A stretch of DNA of 64,000 nt from Lentzea guizhouensis. GTDB taxonomy: Bacteria; Actinomycetota; Actinomycetes; Mycobacteriales; Pseudonocardiaceae. How positions within the stretch are numbered: position 1 is the stretch's first letter; each line of letters starts with the position of its first letter. Location: the NCBI RefSeq assembly GCF_001701025.1, contig NZ_CP016793.1:8494001-8558000 (forward strand), given 5' to 3'. Under the pieces are notes generated by a model. It saw only the letters and a program-made list of their open reading frames with translations. It made no database searches and was not told the origin of the DNA. The position numbers and the translations under genes were made by a program. Below, piece after piece: positions 20,186 through 28,286 of this stretch.

Positions 20186-20420
20186 TCACGCGGCGCCCCA
20201 GAACGCGTCTTCGGAAGCCGGGTCCTCCGTGAACAGCCACACCTCGATCACCTTGCCGTCCTCCACGCGTCACGTCCACGCCGACGCCGTCCATCGACGC
20301 ACCCGCACGCTGAGCCGTCCAGCGCACCGGCGCGGCAACGATAGAGCCGTTGACCATCAACGGAGCGTTGCGCTTCAACGGAAACGTGCCCTCCGAGACG
20401 GTCATCATGCCGCCGATCAT
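20186..20420 (-). pseudogene. 5'-truncated, frameshifted SnoaL/NTF2-like remnant
   Basis: From ATG 20420 the frame reads MTVSEGTFPLKRNAP and ASMDGVGVDVTR, then must change frame near 20265-20270 to continue VEDGKVIEVWLFTEDPASED and stop at 20186. Both halves match the C-terminal portion of SnoaL-like cyclase/NTF2-fold proteins, in which EGTF and DGKIVEVWLF are common. About 78 residues versus 110-130 normally, so the N-terminal strand and helices are missing. It lies 13 bases after the flavin monooxygenase stop. Likely a decayed partner gene of that operon. Confidence 0.6.
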
Positions 20421-20433
20421 GAGAGGTACGACG

Positions 20434-21588
20434 CTAGGCGCGGGTGAGGACGCCGTCGATGTCCGGCATGAGGGAGCCGCGGACGAGGTTGCGCACGACA
20501 GGCCAGCCCGAGAGCCGGAAAGCCATGTCGCGCAACGAGATCCGCCACGAAGAAGCAGGTGCCATCCAACCGATGAAACGGCGGCCGAACTCCTGGGTGT
20601 GCGCGACCGCGGGCTTCATCCGGGCCTGGTAACGCTCAAAAGCGCCGTCCACACCAGCGGAAAGCTCTTCCACCAGTACGTGAGCGCCGGTCATCGCGAG
20701 CGAGGCACCGTGGCCCGCGAACAAGGACACCGCCCCGCACGCGTCGCCCACCAGCACCACCTTGCCGCGATGCCACGTCGTCATGTCCACCTGCGACACT
20801 TCATCGTAGTAGACGTCTTCAGGCACAACGGAAAGCAGCGAGGGAGTGACCCAGCCGAGGTCGCCGAACCGCGCGCGCAAGGCCGAAGCGGCGTCAGCGG
20901 GCACCGCCTGCGACTCCGACCGGTACAGCATCAAAGCCGCCACCGCCCCACCTCGCACGGCATAACAGCCGATCATCCGGTGCGGCACGGTCAGCATCTG
21001 GTACCGGTACCCGATCCGCGAGCTCAGCACCGGATCCCGGAACGAGAACGCCGCCGTGTGGTGCCCCAGATAGCGCACGAACGACGACGACGGCCCGAAC
21101 ACCAGCTCACGGACCGAAGAGTGGATCCCGTCCGCGCCGACGATCAGGTCGAACTCGTCGACGGAACCGTCAGCGAACGTCACCACGCCGTCATTGACAG
21201 CCAAAACCGTTGTGCCACAACGCAACGGGACGTCGAGATCAGCCAGGACCACCTCCGCCAGGTCGCCGCGCAACAGGCTGATCACCCCGTCCGCGACGGC
21301 CTCGTACGCCGCCGTGGAGATCTCTCCACGACGACGCCCGCTCGAGTCCACGCTGGTCACCGACGAGATCGGCGCGCGCCGAGACTCCAGCGCCGGCAGC
21401 AGGCCCATTCGCCGCGCCACCTCGTGACCGGGCCCGAAGAAATCGATCATGTAGCCGCCCGCGCGGAACGAAGGCGCCTTCTCGACCACCAGGACGTCCC
21501 ACCCCGCGCGGTCCAGCCACCACGCCGTGGTGAGGCCGGCGATCCCCGCTCCCACGACCAACGCACGTTGGGCATTCGACTTAGGCAT
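20434..21588 (-). CDS. FAD-dependent monooxygenase (TetX/PHBH class)
   Basis: 384 residues. N-terminal FAD fold with GAGIAGL near residue 13 and VEKAPSFRAGG; DG motif VGADGIHSSVRE; GD motif VLVGDACGAVSLFAGHGASLAM region. The pattern is of class A flavin monooxygenases like TetX, which hydroxylate aromatic compounds or inactivate tetracyclines. C-terminal helix lacks a thioredoxin-like extension, unlike the enzyme at 40960. Divergent from a MarR gene with about 100 bases between; that regulator may control it. Substrate unknown. Confidence 0.92.
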   Translation of the reverse strand: MPKSNAQRALVVGAGIAGLTTAWWLDRAGWDVLVVEKAPSFRAGGYMIDFFGPGHEVARRMGLLPALESRRAPISSVTSVDSSGRRRGEISTAAYEAVADGVISLLRGDLAEVVLADLDVPLRCGTTVLAVNDGVVTFADGSVDEFDLIVGADGIHSSVRELVFGPSSSFVRYLGHHTAAFSFRDPVLSSRIGYRYQMLTVPHRMIGCYAVRGGAVAALMLYRSESQAVPADAASALRARFGDLGWVTPSLLSVVPEDVYYDEVSQVDMTTWHRGKVVLVGDACGAVSLFAGHGASLAMTGAHVLVEELSAGVDGAFERYQARMKPAVAHTQEFGRRFIGWMAPASSWRISLRDMAFRLSGWPVVRNLVRGSLMPDIDGVLTRA

Positions 21589-21687
21589 ATGCCCAATCTA
21601 GCACTGCGGGTGGCGCCCAGGTCGGGCTGGGCGTACGCGGGTTGCGCGCCAAGCACCAGCACCAGAACAGCCAGCAGAACTGGGCGG

Positions 21688-22177
21688 GTGAGCGATGTCG
21701 ACGACCTGACCGACGCGGTGCTCACCGCGTCCCGCCTGCTGATCGCCGTGTCGGCCCGCTCGCTGGCCGCGGTCGAGGAGACGCTCACGCTGCCGCAGCT
21801 GCGGATGCTCGTGCTGCTCGACAGCCGCGGCCCGATGAAGCTCACCGCGCTCGCGGACCTGCCGGAGGTCAACCCCTCCACCGCGAAGCCCATGATCGAC
21901 CGGCTGATCGCCTCGGGCACGGTGCGACGCGCACCCCAACCCTGCGTCGAAGCGCGAGGTCGTGGTCGTGGCGAGCGACGAGGGCCGCCGGGTGGTGCAC
22001 GAGGTGATGACGCGGCAGCGCGCGGAGATCGGCGCGATCGTCGCGCGCATGCCGGCTCACCGGCGGGCGGGCCTGGTCGAGGCGCTGACCGCGGTCACCG
22101 ACGCCGGCGGCGAACCCCGCTGGTCAGCTCGCGACGAGACGCCGGAGCGGGCCCGCGACCGCGCGGAAGTCGACTGA
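21688..22177 (+). CDS. MarR family regulator, frameshifted
   Basis: From GTG 21688: VSDVDDLTDAVLTASRLLIA, LTLPQLRMLVLLDSRGPMKL, and the recognition helix NPSTAKPMIDRLIASGTVRR. At CCCC 21934-21937 the frame shifts; dropping one C gives APNPASKREVVVVASDEGRRVV and the C-terminal dimerisation helix. Repaired length is about 162 residues, normal for MarR. The shift falls just before the beta wing, so if real it abolishes function. It is divergent from the FAD monooxygenase gene, the likely target. The last 54 bases overlap the convergent TetR gene. Confidence 0.75.
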
Positions 22178-22681
22178 CTCGTCCAACCCGCGGTGCAGCA
22201 CCAACCCGTCGATGGCCGCGCCCAACAACAACGCGACCGCATCGGCGTCCCGCACCCCCGCCGCCCGCAGCCAGTCGGCGGTGCGCGTGCGGAAGTCCGC
22301 GATCAGCGCGGCCAGCGACGTGCGCAGCTCCGGAAGCCGTTGCGCCGCGAGCAACGCCTCGGCGAGCAGCAACGACTCAGGGTCCGCGCCGGTGTAGCGG
22401 GCGAGGTCGGCGAGCATCCGGTCGACCCCCTCGGCGGGATCGGCGGAGCGCAGCACGTCCGCGGACTCGGTCAGCACCCGCTCGGCGAACCGCAGCGCCG
22501 CCGCTGACAGCAGGTCCGGCACCGACGAGAAGTGGTAGTGCACCAGGGCCGCGTTGACCCCGGCGCGCTCGGCGACCAGCCGCGTGGTCACCGCACCCCA
22601 GCCGACCTCGCCCACGAGCTGGGCGGCGGCGTCGAGCAGAAGCTCACGGGTGCGGCGACCACGGTCGGCAGACTTGGGCAC
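22124..22681 (-). CDS. TetR family transcriptional regulator
   Basis: 185 residues from GTG 22681 (MPKSADRGRRTRELLLDAAA). The HTH is AVTTRLVAERAGVNAALVHYHF. The C-terminal half (LLLAEALLAAQRLPELRTSL, VALLLGAAIDGLVLHRGLD) is the usual all-helical ligand domain. No clear palindrome lies upstream except the inverted-repeat element at 22691-22869, whose left end begins 10 bases before the start codon and might include its operator. Target unknown. Confidence 0.9.
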   Translation of the reverse strand: MPKSADRGRRTRELLLDAAAQLVGEVGWGAVTTRLVAERAGVNAALVHYHFSSVPDLLSAAALRFAERVLTESADVLRSADPAEGVDRMLADLARYTGADPESLLLAEALLAAQRLPELRTSLAALIADFRTRTADWLRAAGVRDADAVALLLGAAIDGLVLHRGLDESVDFRAVAGPLRRLVAS

Positions 22682-22690
22682 CCGTCTAAC

Positions 22691-22869
22691 CTAGCGGCGT
22701 GACGTGGAACGTCGGCGGTTGACTCACGCTCAGCAGGGCACCTCACGGCGCCGCCCCCGCGCCCCCATACCACCGCGGGGGCGGGGGCGGCACCACGATG
22801 CACCCGTCTGACCGCGAGTCCCCACGGCGACGTTCCACGCCACGGCGACGTTCCACGCCACGCCGCTAG
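22691..22869. repeat. 179-bp element with 24-bp imperfect terminal inverted repeats
   Basis: The left end (from CTAGCGGCGTG at 22691) recurs inverted at the right end (to CACGCCGCTAG at 22869), with one mismatch over about 24 bases including GTGGAACGTC. At the right end the 18-base unit CACGGCGACGTTCCACGC occurs twice in tandem (22823-22840, 22841-22858). A GC hairpin sits in the middle (22750-22791). The right end contains the stop codon of the SRPBCC gene. It resembles a miniature inverted-repeat or REP-type element; a multi-site operator is an alternative. No coding sequence inside. Confidence 0.6.
22750..22791 (-). terminator. very GC-rich hairpin, probable terminator of the SRPBCC gene
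   Basis: Bases 22750-22760 pair perfectly with 22781-22791, and an inner C5/G4 helix (22762-22766 with 22777-22780) continues the stem after a one-base bulge. It lies 75 bases past the SRPBCC stop on the minus strand and upstream of the TetR start. Confidence 0.55.
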
Positions 22870-23294
22870 CTCTCCGCCCTCTTCTTGAACGCGTCCATCA
22901 CCTCGGGCCAGCCACCGGTGTTGTCCCGCAGCGCCTGCGCCCGCACGTCCTCCGGCGCCGCGAGCGCCGCGAACCCGCTCTCGACGACCTTCACCCGCAC
23001 GGCCGCCCCCTCCGGCACGAGCGTGAACTCGACCAGCGTCGTGTTGTCCGCGGTCAGGTCGGCGCCGGCGAACGCGCTGGCCCACCGGTACGACACGTAG
23101 GTCTGCGGCGTCACGGTCTCCACCTGCACCGGGAAGTCGCCGTACTGCTCGTTCTCGCACAGCGTCGTCTCGCCGGGCACCGCCGACCCGGACGGCTGCG
23201 AGGCCACCCAGAACCCCGGCTCGGTGACCAGCCGCCAGACCCGGTCCAGCGGTGCCTCGATCAGGGTCTCGCGTTCGATCCGGTCCACGCTCAC
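22866..23294 (-). CDS. SRPBCC (AHSA1-type) domain protein
   Basis: 142 residues from GTG 23294, chosen because AGGAG lies about 8 bases upstream. VSVDRIERETLIEAPLDRVW and then RLVTEPGFWVASQPSG open the START-like fold; the C-terminal helix is GGWPEVMDAFKKRAES. Such proteins bind hydrophobic small molecules and are often paired with an ArsR regulator, which is absent here. Two near-identical 18-base palindromes upstream indicate tight control. No enzymatic residues can be assigned. Confidence 0.85.
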   Translation of the reverse strand: MSVDRIERETLIEAPLDRVWRLVTEPGFWVASQPSGSAVPGETTLCENEQYGDFPVQVETVTPQTYVSYRWASAFAGADLTADNTTLVEFTLVPEGAAVRVKVVESGFAALAAPEDVRAQALRDNTGGWPEVMDAFKKRAES

Positions 23295-23320
23295 GACAAG
23301 CTCCTCCGTCGGACTCCAGT

Positions 23321-23371
23321 TGCAACCCCAGGGTTGCACATCACTCGCAGACGTGCAACCTCAGGGTTGCA
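23321..23371. promoter_or_regulatory. twin 18-bp palindromic operators
   Basis: TGCAACCCCAGGGTTGCA (23321-23338) and TGCAACCTCAGGGTTGCA (23354-23371) differ at one base, with centres 33 bases apart (about three turns). They sit between the SRPBCC start and the end of the GNAT gene. MerR-type activators use sites of this length and symmetry, and ArsR or TetR repressors are possible. No cognate regulator is adjacent. Confidence 0.65.
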
Positions 23372-23383
23372 ATTCAGGGACGG

Positions 23384-23956
23384 TCAGATCTCACTGGGGA
23401 ACGGGTGCCGCTCCGCGTACTCGGAGACCGTCATGCCGAACAAGACCACGTCGTGGTGGCGGCCGGCCATGAACTCGTGGTCGCGCAGCCGCCCCTCCTC
23501 GGTGAAGCCGAGCCGGCGGTGCAGCGCGATGGACGGCGCGTTGAAGCCGTTGACGCTCGACTCGCACTTGTGGAACCGCCGCTCGCCGAACATGAACCCC
23601 AGCAACAGCCGCACGGCGTCGGAGGCGTAGCCGCGGCGGTGGAACTCGTTGCCGATCGTGATGCCGTAGGAGAACCGGCCGGCCCGGTGGTCGACCTCCT
23701 GGGTCGAGGTCATCCCGACCAGCCTGCCGTCGTCGAGCGACTCGACCGCGAACCGCACCCGGTCGTCCTGCGGCCGCTTGAGCGACGCCTCCTGGGCCCA
23801 CTCGCGCTGGCGGGCGGCGGAGAACGGCGGCTCGATCATGCCCGCCCTGCGCATGTCGTCGGTGTGCTCGTCGAACGCGCGGAACGACTCCCAGTCGCCG
23901 GGTTCGATGCCGCGCAACCGGACGCGCTCGCCGGTCCAGAAAGAGGTCATGACCAT
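23384..23956 (-). CDS. GNAT family N-acetyltransferase (RimJ-like)
   Basis: 190 residues from ATG 23956 (MVMTSFWTGERVRLRGIEPG); ATG 23950 is equally possible. Conserved features: RLVGMTSTQEVDHRAG, YGITIGNEFHRRGYASDAV (acetyl-CoA binding loop around RRGYAS), VNGFNAPSIALHRRLGFTEEGRLRD. This is the acetyltransferase_3 type that acetylates protein N-termini, antibiotics or polyamines; substrate is not evident. It reads toward the twin operators and SRPBCC gene on the same strand, 90 bases away. Confidence 0.9.
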   Translation of the reverse strand: MVMTSFWTGERVRLRGIEPGDWESFRAFDEHTDDMRRAGMIEPPFSAARQREWAQEASLKRPQDDRVRFAVESLDDGRLVGMTSTQEVDHRAGRFSYGITIGNEFHRRGYASDAVRLLLGFMFGERRFHKCESSVNGFNAPSIALHRRLGFTEEGRLRDHEFMAGRHHDVVLFGMTVSEYAERHPFPSEI

Positions 23957-24065
23957 GATCCAAACAGGTCGGAGCAATCGGATTCTTATTTGACACACTC
24001 GTACTGAAACCGCTTCACTGGCGGAGCAACACCAAGACACGCAACGAATCCAGGGGGACTTCATC

Positions 24066-25580
24066 GTGTCAACGCTGCTCCGACGAGGCATCACGGCCGC
24101 GCTCGTGGCCCTCGCCGCCGTCACCACGCTCCACGCCGGCACCGCGGTCGCCGCACCGCCGACACCCGACTTCCCGCGCGAGATCGACAGGTACCAGCCC
24201 TACGACGGGCAGAAGACCTGCGACCCGACGGCCAAGCCGGGCGTGACCGACTTCAAGAACATGCTCGTGGGCACGTACGGCACCCGGCCGTGGGGCATCG
24301 GCCGCGCCTGCGGGCAGGGCGGGCAGAGCGAGCACAAGGAGGGCCGCGCGCTCGACTACGGGTTCAACGTGAACACGCCCGGCGACCGCGACCGGGCGAA
24401 CGACGTGCTGACCTGGCTGCTCAGCACCGACCGGCACGGCAACGAGCACGCGCTCGCCCGCCGGTTCGGGATCATGTACATCATCTGGGACCGCCGGATC
24501 TGGCAGGCGAACCAGGCGAGCCGCGGCTGGCAGCCGTACTCGGGACCCAGCCCGCACACCGACCACGTCCACTTCAGCTTCGGCTGGGACGGCGCGCACA
24601 AGCGCACCACGTGGTGGACGCGCCAGCAGGTGGCGCAGGTGCGGCCGAGCACGGCGTCCGGTCAGCTCGTGGTCGGCGAGATCCGCGACAGCGACCGGCT
24701 GGAGGTCTTCCACGCCACACCGCAGGGCATCAGGCAGCGCTGGCGCGACCAGGACGGCTCGTGGACGCCGTGGTTCGCCTTCACGGGCGAGGACCGGGCC
24801 GTCGACCGGCTCGCGCTGGGCTACCTGCCCAACGGCCGGTTCGAGCTCTTCGGCCTCACCGGGGACAAGCTGGTCCACACCTGGCAGAACGACGCCGGCG
24901 AGTGGTCGCAGTGGGCTGACATCGGCCCCGGCGGCCACGACGTGGTGGTCGCGCAGCTGCCGGACAAGCGGATGGAGCTGTTCGTCGCGACCGGTTCCGG
25001 CATCGTGCACCGCTGGCAGCACACGGCCGGTGGTGGCTGGGCGGAGGGCTGGCACCCGTTCGGCGGGGCGGCCACGAAGCTCGCGGTCGCGCAGATCCCC
25101 GGCGGTGTCGAGGTGTTCGCGATGAACGCGAGCGACCTGCACCACCGCTGGCAGGTCAACGGCACCTGGTCGGACTGGGGCCGGATGGGCGACGGCGGCA
25201 ACGACATCGCGCTCGGCCACCTGCCGGACGGGCGGCTGGAGATCTTCCAGGCCCGCGACGAGGGCACCGTGCACCGCTGGCAGGAGAACGCCGGCGGCGC
25301 GTGGTCGGCGTGGGAGGGCTTCGGCGGCATGTCGAAGCGGATCGCGGTCGGCCGGCTGCACAACGGCATCGAGGTGTTCGCGCTGAACGACGCCGAGCTG
25401 AACCACCGCTGGCAGACCGGCGGCTGGTCGGAGTGGAACCGGTTCGGTGACGGCGGCCAGCAGATCGCCGTCGGTCACGCCGGGCGGCGCCTGGAGGTCT
25501 TCCAGCTCGTCGGCGGGCAGGTGAAGCACCGAGAGCACAACGGCACCGCGAGCGGCTGGCTGCCGTGGGAGGACTTCTGA
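24066..25580 (+). CDS. secreted ARB_07466-like (M15-fold) domain plus PLL beta-propeller
   Basis: 504 residues; GTG start preceded by GGGGGA. Signal peptide LLRRGITAALVALAAVTTLHAGTAVAA. Residues about 35-190 contain EHKEGRALDYGF and PHTDHVHFSF, the His/Asp pattern of the D,D-peptidase-like ARB_07466 domain. From about 200 to the end, seven or so ~45-residue repeats with ALGYLPNGRFELFGL, VAQLPDKRMELFVAT, ALGHLPDGRLEIFQA spacing form a PLL/fucolectin-like propeller that probably binds sugars or cell walls. Likely an extracellular cell-wall hydrolase with a lectin-like targeting propeller; catalysis is inferred from the metal-ligand pattern. Confidence 0.85.
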   Translation: MSTLLRRGITAALVALAAVTTLHAGTAVAAPPTPDFPREIDRYQPYDGQKTCDPTAKPGVTDFKNMLVGTYGTRPWGIGRACGQGGQSEHKEGRALDYGFNVNTPGDRDRANDVLTWLLSTDRHGNEHALARRFGIMYIIWDRRIWQANQASRGWQPYSGPSPHTDHVHFSFGWDGAHKRTTWWTRQQVAQVRPSTASGQLVVGEIRDSDRLEVFHATPQGIRQRWRDQDGSWTPWFAFTGEDRAVDRLALGYLPNGRFELFGLTGDKLVHTWQNDAGEWSQWADIGPGGHDVVVAQLPDKRMELFVATGSGIVHRWQHTAGGGWAEGWHPFGGAATKLAVAQIPGGVEVFAMNASDLHHRWQVNGTWSDWGRMGDGGNDIALGHLPDGRLEIFQARDEGTVHRWQENAGGAWSAWEGFGGMSKRIAVGRLHNGIEVFALNDAELNHRWQTGGWSEWNRFGDGGQQIAVGHAGRRLEVFQLVGGQVKHREHNGTASGWLPWEDF

Positions 25581-25601
25581 CCGTTCCACCAACGGGTGAC
25601 G

Positions 25602-25635
25602 GGTGGGACTCGTGGCAGAACCCGCGGGTCCCACC
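25602..25635. terminator. hairpin between the propeller gene and lexA
   Basis: GGTGGGAC (25602-25609) pairs with GTCCCACC (25628-25635), with GC-rich sequence in the loop. It begins 22 bases after the stop of the propeller gene and ends 15 bases before the lexA-like start, so it may terminate the former or act in the leader of the latter. Confidence 0.4.
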
Positions 25636-25650
25636 TCTACCATTGCGCCG

Positions 25651-26307
25651 GTGACCACCTACGACGATCTTGAACACCTCGACACGTCGGTGCTGCCGGA
25701 ACGCCAGCAGAAGATCCTGGTCGCCATCCGCGACTGGGTGGTCGAGCACGGCTACTCCCCCAGCACCCGCGAGATCGGCGACGCGGTCGGCCTGCGGTCG
25801 TCCTCCTCGGTCTCCCGGCACCTGGCGGCGTTGGAGGACAGGGGTTTCCTCAAGCGCGGCTCCTCGGTGACCAGGCCGATGGACGTGCGGATCTTCCTGC
25901 ACGAGACGAGCGCCGCGGCGGTGCCGGACGACTCGGTCCCGGTGCCCGTCGTCGGTGACATCGCCGCCGGTTCGCCGATCTCGGCGATCGAGCACGTGGA
26001 CGACGTGCTGAGCCTGCCGCGCGGACTGGTCGGCCGCGGTAGCAACGTGTTCGCGTTGCGGGTGCGCGGTGACTCGATGATCGACGCGGCGATCTGCGAC
26101 GGCGACATGGTCGTGGTCCAGCAGGCGCACGAGGCCTACAACGGGCAGATCGTCGCCGCGATGATCGACGACGAGGCCACCGTCAAGGTCTACCAGCGCA
26201 GGAACGGGCACGTGTACCTGGAACCGCGCAACCCCGCCTATGAGGTCATAGACGGGGACAACGCGGCGATCCTCGGGATTGTCGTGTCGGTGCTGCGCAG
26301 CGTTTAG
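25651..26307 (+). CDS. lexA: LexA-type self-cleaving repressor (probable paralogue)
   Basis: 218 residues from GTG 25651. The LexA winged helix includes LPERQQKILVAIRDWV and STREIGDAVGLRSSSSVSRHL. The autocleavage site is Ala106-Gly107 in DIAAGSPI, with nucleophile Ser142 in RVRGDSMIDAAICDGDM and Lys179 in ATVKVYQR, so self-cleavage is intact. The cleavage region has AAGSP where most actinobacterial LexA have AAGGP, and the DNA-binding helix (RSSSSVSRHL) differs from the usual SSVAHQL type. I see no SOS box upstream. It may be a second LexA with its own regulon rather than the master SOS repressor. Confidence 0.85.
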   Translation: MTTYDDLEHLDTSVLPERQQKILVAIRDWVVEHGYSPSTREIGDAVGLRSSSSVSRHLAALEDRGFLKRGSSVTRPMDVRIFLHETSAAAVPDDSVPVPVVGDIAAGSPISAIEHVDDVLSLPRGLVGRGSNVFALRVRGDSMIDAAICDGDMVVVQQAHEAYNGQIVAAMIDDEATVKVYQRRNGHVYLEPRNPAYEVIDGDNAAILGIVVSVLRSV

Positions 26308-26678
26308 AGCGTCACGAGGCCGAGTTGCTGGGCGACCCACAGGCTGTCGGCGTTCGCCCAGTACTCAGCGATCAGACCGTTCTCCAGGCGCAGGATGTCC
26401 GTGCCGTAGAACGAAATCGCGCCCGCGGTGGCGTGCCAGCGCAGCACCAGGAAGTCGCCTTTGGCGATCGGTCCCACCTGGACGGTGAACCTCAGGCCCG
26501 GCAACGCCTCGTGGGCGCCGCTCACCCAGGTGTGCAGGTTCGCCCTGCCGACCGAGTCCTGTGGCGGGCCGCCGAGCAGCGGGGCGGCGTGCGAGGTGAA
26601 GTCCTCGGCGACCGTGCCGTCCACCAGGGACAGGTCACCGTTCCAGATGTCCTCCCAGGCCTGGGCGGTGGTGCTCAT
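26304..26678 (-). CDS. SnoaL-like/NTF2-fold protein
   Basis: 124 residues. AWEDIWNGDLSLVDGTVAED, HTWVSGAHEALPGLRFTV, and DILRLENGLIAEYWANADS follow the SnoaL-like ester cyclase pattern, a cone-shaped alpha+beta barrel that binds small hydrophobic ligands. Last gene of the MFS-Dabb-SnoaL operon: its ATG overlaps the Dabb stop (TGATG). Its stop overlaps the lexA stop on the other strand. No catalytic role can be assigned. Confidence 0.88.
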   Translation of the reverse strand: MSTTAQAWEDIWNGDLSLVDGTVAEDFTSHAAPLLGGPPQDSVGRANLHTWVSGAHEALPGLRFTVQVGPIAKGDFLVLRWHATAGAISFYGTDILRLENGLIAEYWANADSLWVAQQLGLVTL

Positions 26679-27097
26679 CAGGCGTCACCGTGCTTTCCGG
26701 GCGCGGCGGAGCCGGTGTACTCGCCGAGGCCGGACACGAGCTGGGTGAGCTCGGGGTCGCTGTCGTAGCGCTTCTGGTGCAGGGCGGCGATCTTCGCGCC
26801 GATCTCGGGGTCCTCGTCGTCGGTGATGTCGAACGAGACGAACTTGTCGACGAGCGGCAGGCCGACGCGGTCGGTGTTGCGGTGCGCCGGGTGGATCAGG
26901 TACTCCCAGTACCCCTCCAGGTCCTCGATGACGAACGTGGCGCCCCACTCGAACTCGCCGCCGTAGTCGCGGCCGACGACGAACGACTTCACCGACGGGA
27001 TCACGCGGCCCTGGTTGCGCAGGCTCTCCAGCGCTTCCTCGACCTGCTCGGGCGAGGCGTCGGAACGCAGCGTGAAGCGGTTGCCGTGGTAGATCAT
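26678..27097 (-). CDS. Dabb (stress-responsive A/B barrel) domain protein
   Basis: 139 residues. IYHGNRFTLRSDASPEQVEE, VKSFVVGRDYGGEFEWGATF, DLEGYWEYLIHPAHRNTDRV is the typical Dabb ferredoxin-like fold; HPAHRN is its conserved motif. Members are small dimeric barrels used as cyclases or decarboxylases in polyketide-type chemistry, or of unknown role. Start overlaps the MFS stop by 4 bases; stop overlaps the SnoaL start by 1. The neighbouring SnoaL fold suggests small-molecule processing coupled to export. Confidence 0.88.
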   Translation of the reverse strand: MIYHGNRFTLRSDASPEQVEEALESLRNQGRVIPSVKSFVVGRDYGGEFEWGATFVIEDLEGYWEYLIHPAHRNTDRVGLPLVDKFVSFDITDDEDPEIGAKIAALHQKRYDSDPELTQLVSGLGEYTGSAAPGKHGDA

Positions 27098-28206
27098 TTC
27101 TTCTCCTTCACAACGAGGGCGGCGATCGCGCCCAGGGTGGTGAGCACGCCGGTCCAGGCGAACGCACCGGCGATACCGGTGAGCGCGACCAGTGGCGCGA
27201 CGACGAGGGGTGAGAGGAACTGGCCGAGGAAGATCCCGGCCACCAGCCCGCTCAGCACGCGGCCGCGGTGCTGCGGTGCGGCCAGGCCGGCGAGCTGGAC
27301 GTTGAGGTGCGGCACGACGAGCCCGACGCCGATCCCGCCGACCAGCAGCCCGGCGACGACGCCCGCGACGGTGCCGGTGCCGGCCAGCAGCCAGCCGATG
27401 CCGAGCAGGGCGAGACTGACCGCGACCGGCCTGCCGGGTGGCGTGAGCAACGCGCCGACCGCGCTGGTGACCGTGCTGCCGGCGATGACCACGCCGATCA
27501 GCGCGGGGCTGATGTGCAGCTCGGCCAGCAGGAATGGCAGCTGCGTCGGTGCCATGTAGAACACGAGCGTGGCCACGAGCGCGAGCACGTAGATCCCGAC
27601 CGCCCGTGCGGGTGGCGTGAACTTCTCCGCGGTGGCGATGTGCGGTCGTGGCTCGTCGTGCAGGCCCACGATCGCGGCCAGTGCGACGACGGCCGCCACC
27701 GAGTAGAGCCAGAACGGCGCCCGCCAGTCGACCCCGGCCAGCACTCCGGCGAGCGGCAGGAACACCACCCCGCCGAGGCTCGCGAAGGCCTGTTGCAACC
27801 CCAGGAACTTCGCGCGCCGCGGCCCTTCGAACCAGTCGGTGACCAGCGCGCTGACCGCCGTCATCACGCCGCCGACCGCCAGGCCCAGCACCGCCCGGCT
27901 GGCGAGCAGCACGGTCAGGTCGCCGATGAAGAACCCGGCCGTGCCGCTGACCGCGTACAGCACCAGCGCGCCGACCAGCAGCGGTTTGCGGCCGATCCGG
28001 TCGGCGAACACACCGGACAGCGGCGCGCTGACCGCGATGGCCAGCGACGTGATGGTCAGCGCGAGCCGGACCAGCACGCCGGCCCCGTGCACGTCGCTCA
28101 TGGCGGGCAGGCTCGGCGCGATGATCGCGGCGGCCATGATCGTGAGCGTCGCCGCACCGAGCACGGTGCCCCTGGCGAACCTCGTCGGCGCAGTTCGTGT
28201 GGTCAC
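27094..28206 (-). CDS. MFS transporter
   Basis: 370 residues, about twelve membrane segments. Motif A is GVFADRIGRKPLLVGALVL, with a second-half counterpart around HLNVQLAGLAAPQHRGRVLS. First gene of a three-gene operon with Dabb and SnoaL-like genes and divergent from the LAL regulator at 28287, which is its likely activator. Probably a drug or metabolite exporter of the CynX/Bcr-like group; substrate unknown. The GTG/ATG 28206 start leaves 80 bases to the regulator. Confidence 0.9.
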   Translation of the reverse strand: MTTRTAPTRFARGTVLGAATLTIMAAAIIAPSLPAMSDVHGAGVLVRLALTITSLAIAVSAPLSGVFADRIGRKPLLVGALVLYAVSGTAGFFIGDLTVLLASRAVLGLAVGGVMTAVSALVTDWFEGPRRAKFLGLQQAFASLGGVVFLPLAGVLAGVDWRAPFWLYSVAAVVALAAIVGLHDEPRPHIATAEKFTPPARAVGIYVLALVATLVFYMAPTQLPFLLAELHISPALIGVVIAGSTVTSAVGALLTPPGRPVAVSLALLGIGWLLAGTGTVAGVVAGLLVGGIGVGLVVPHLNVQLAGLAAPQHRGRVLSGLVAGIFLGQFLSPLVVAPLVALTGIAGAFAWTGVLTTLGAIAALVVKEKK

Positions 28207-28286
28207 GGGCTCAACCCTGGTCGCAGGACCCCGTCCTTCGCGTCGGCAGGAACTACGTAGGTGATCGGGTTACGTAGAGTTCGGCC

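Noticed and set aside
20350..22557. 735-codon plus-strand frame across the monooxygenase
   Set aside because: Only the last part (from 21688) is MarR sequence; the rest is antisense to the FAD monooxygenase.
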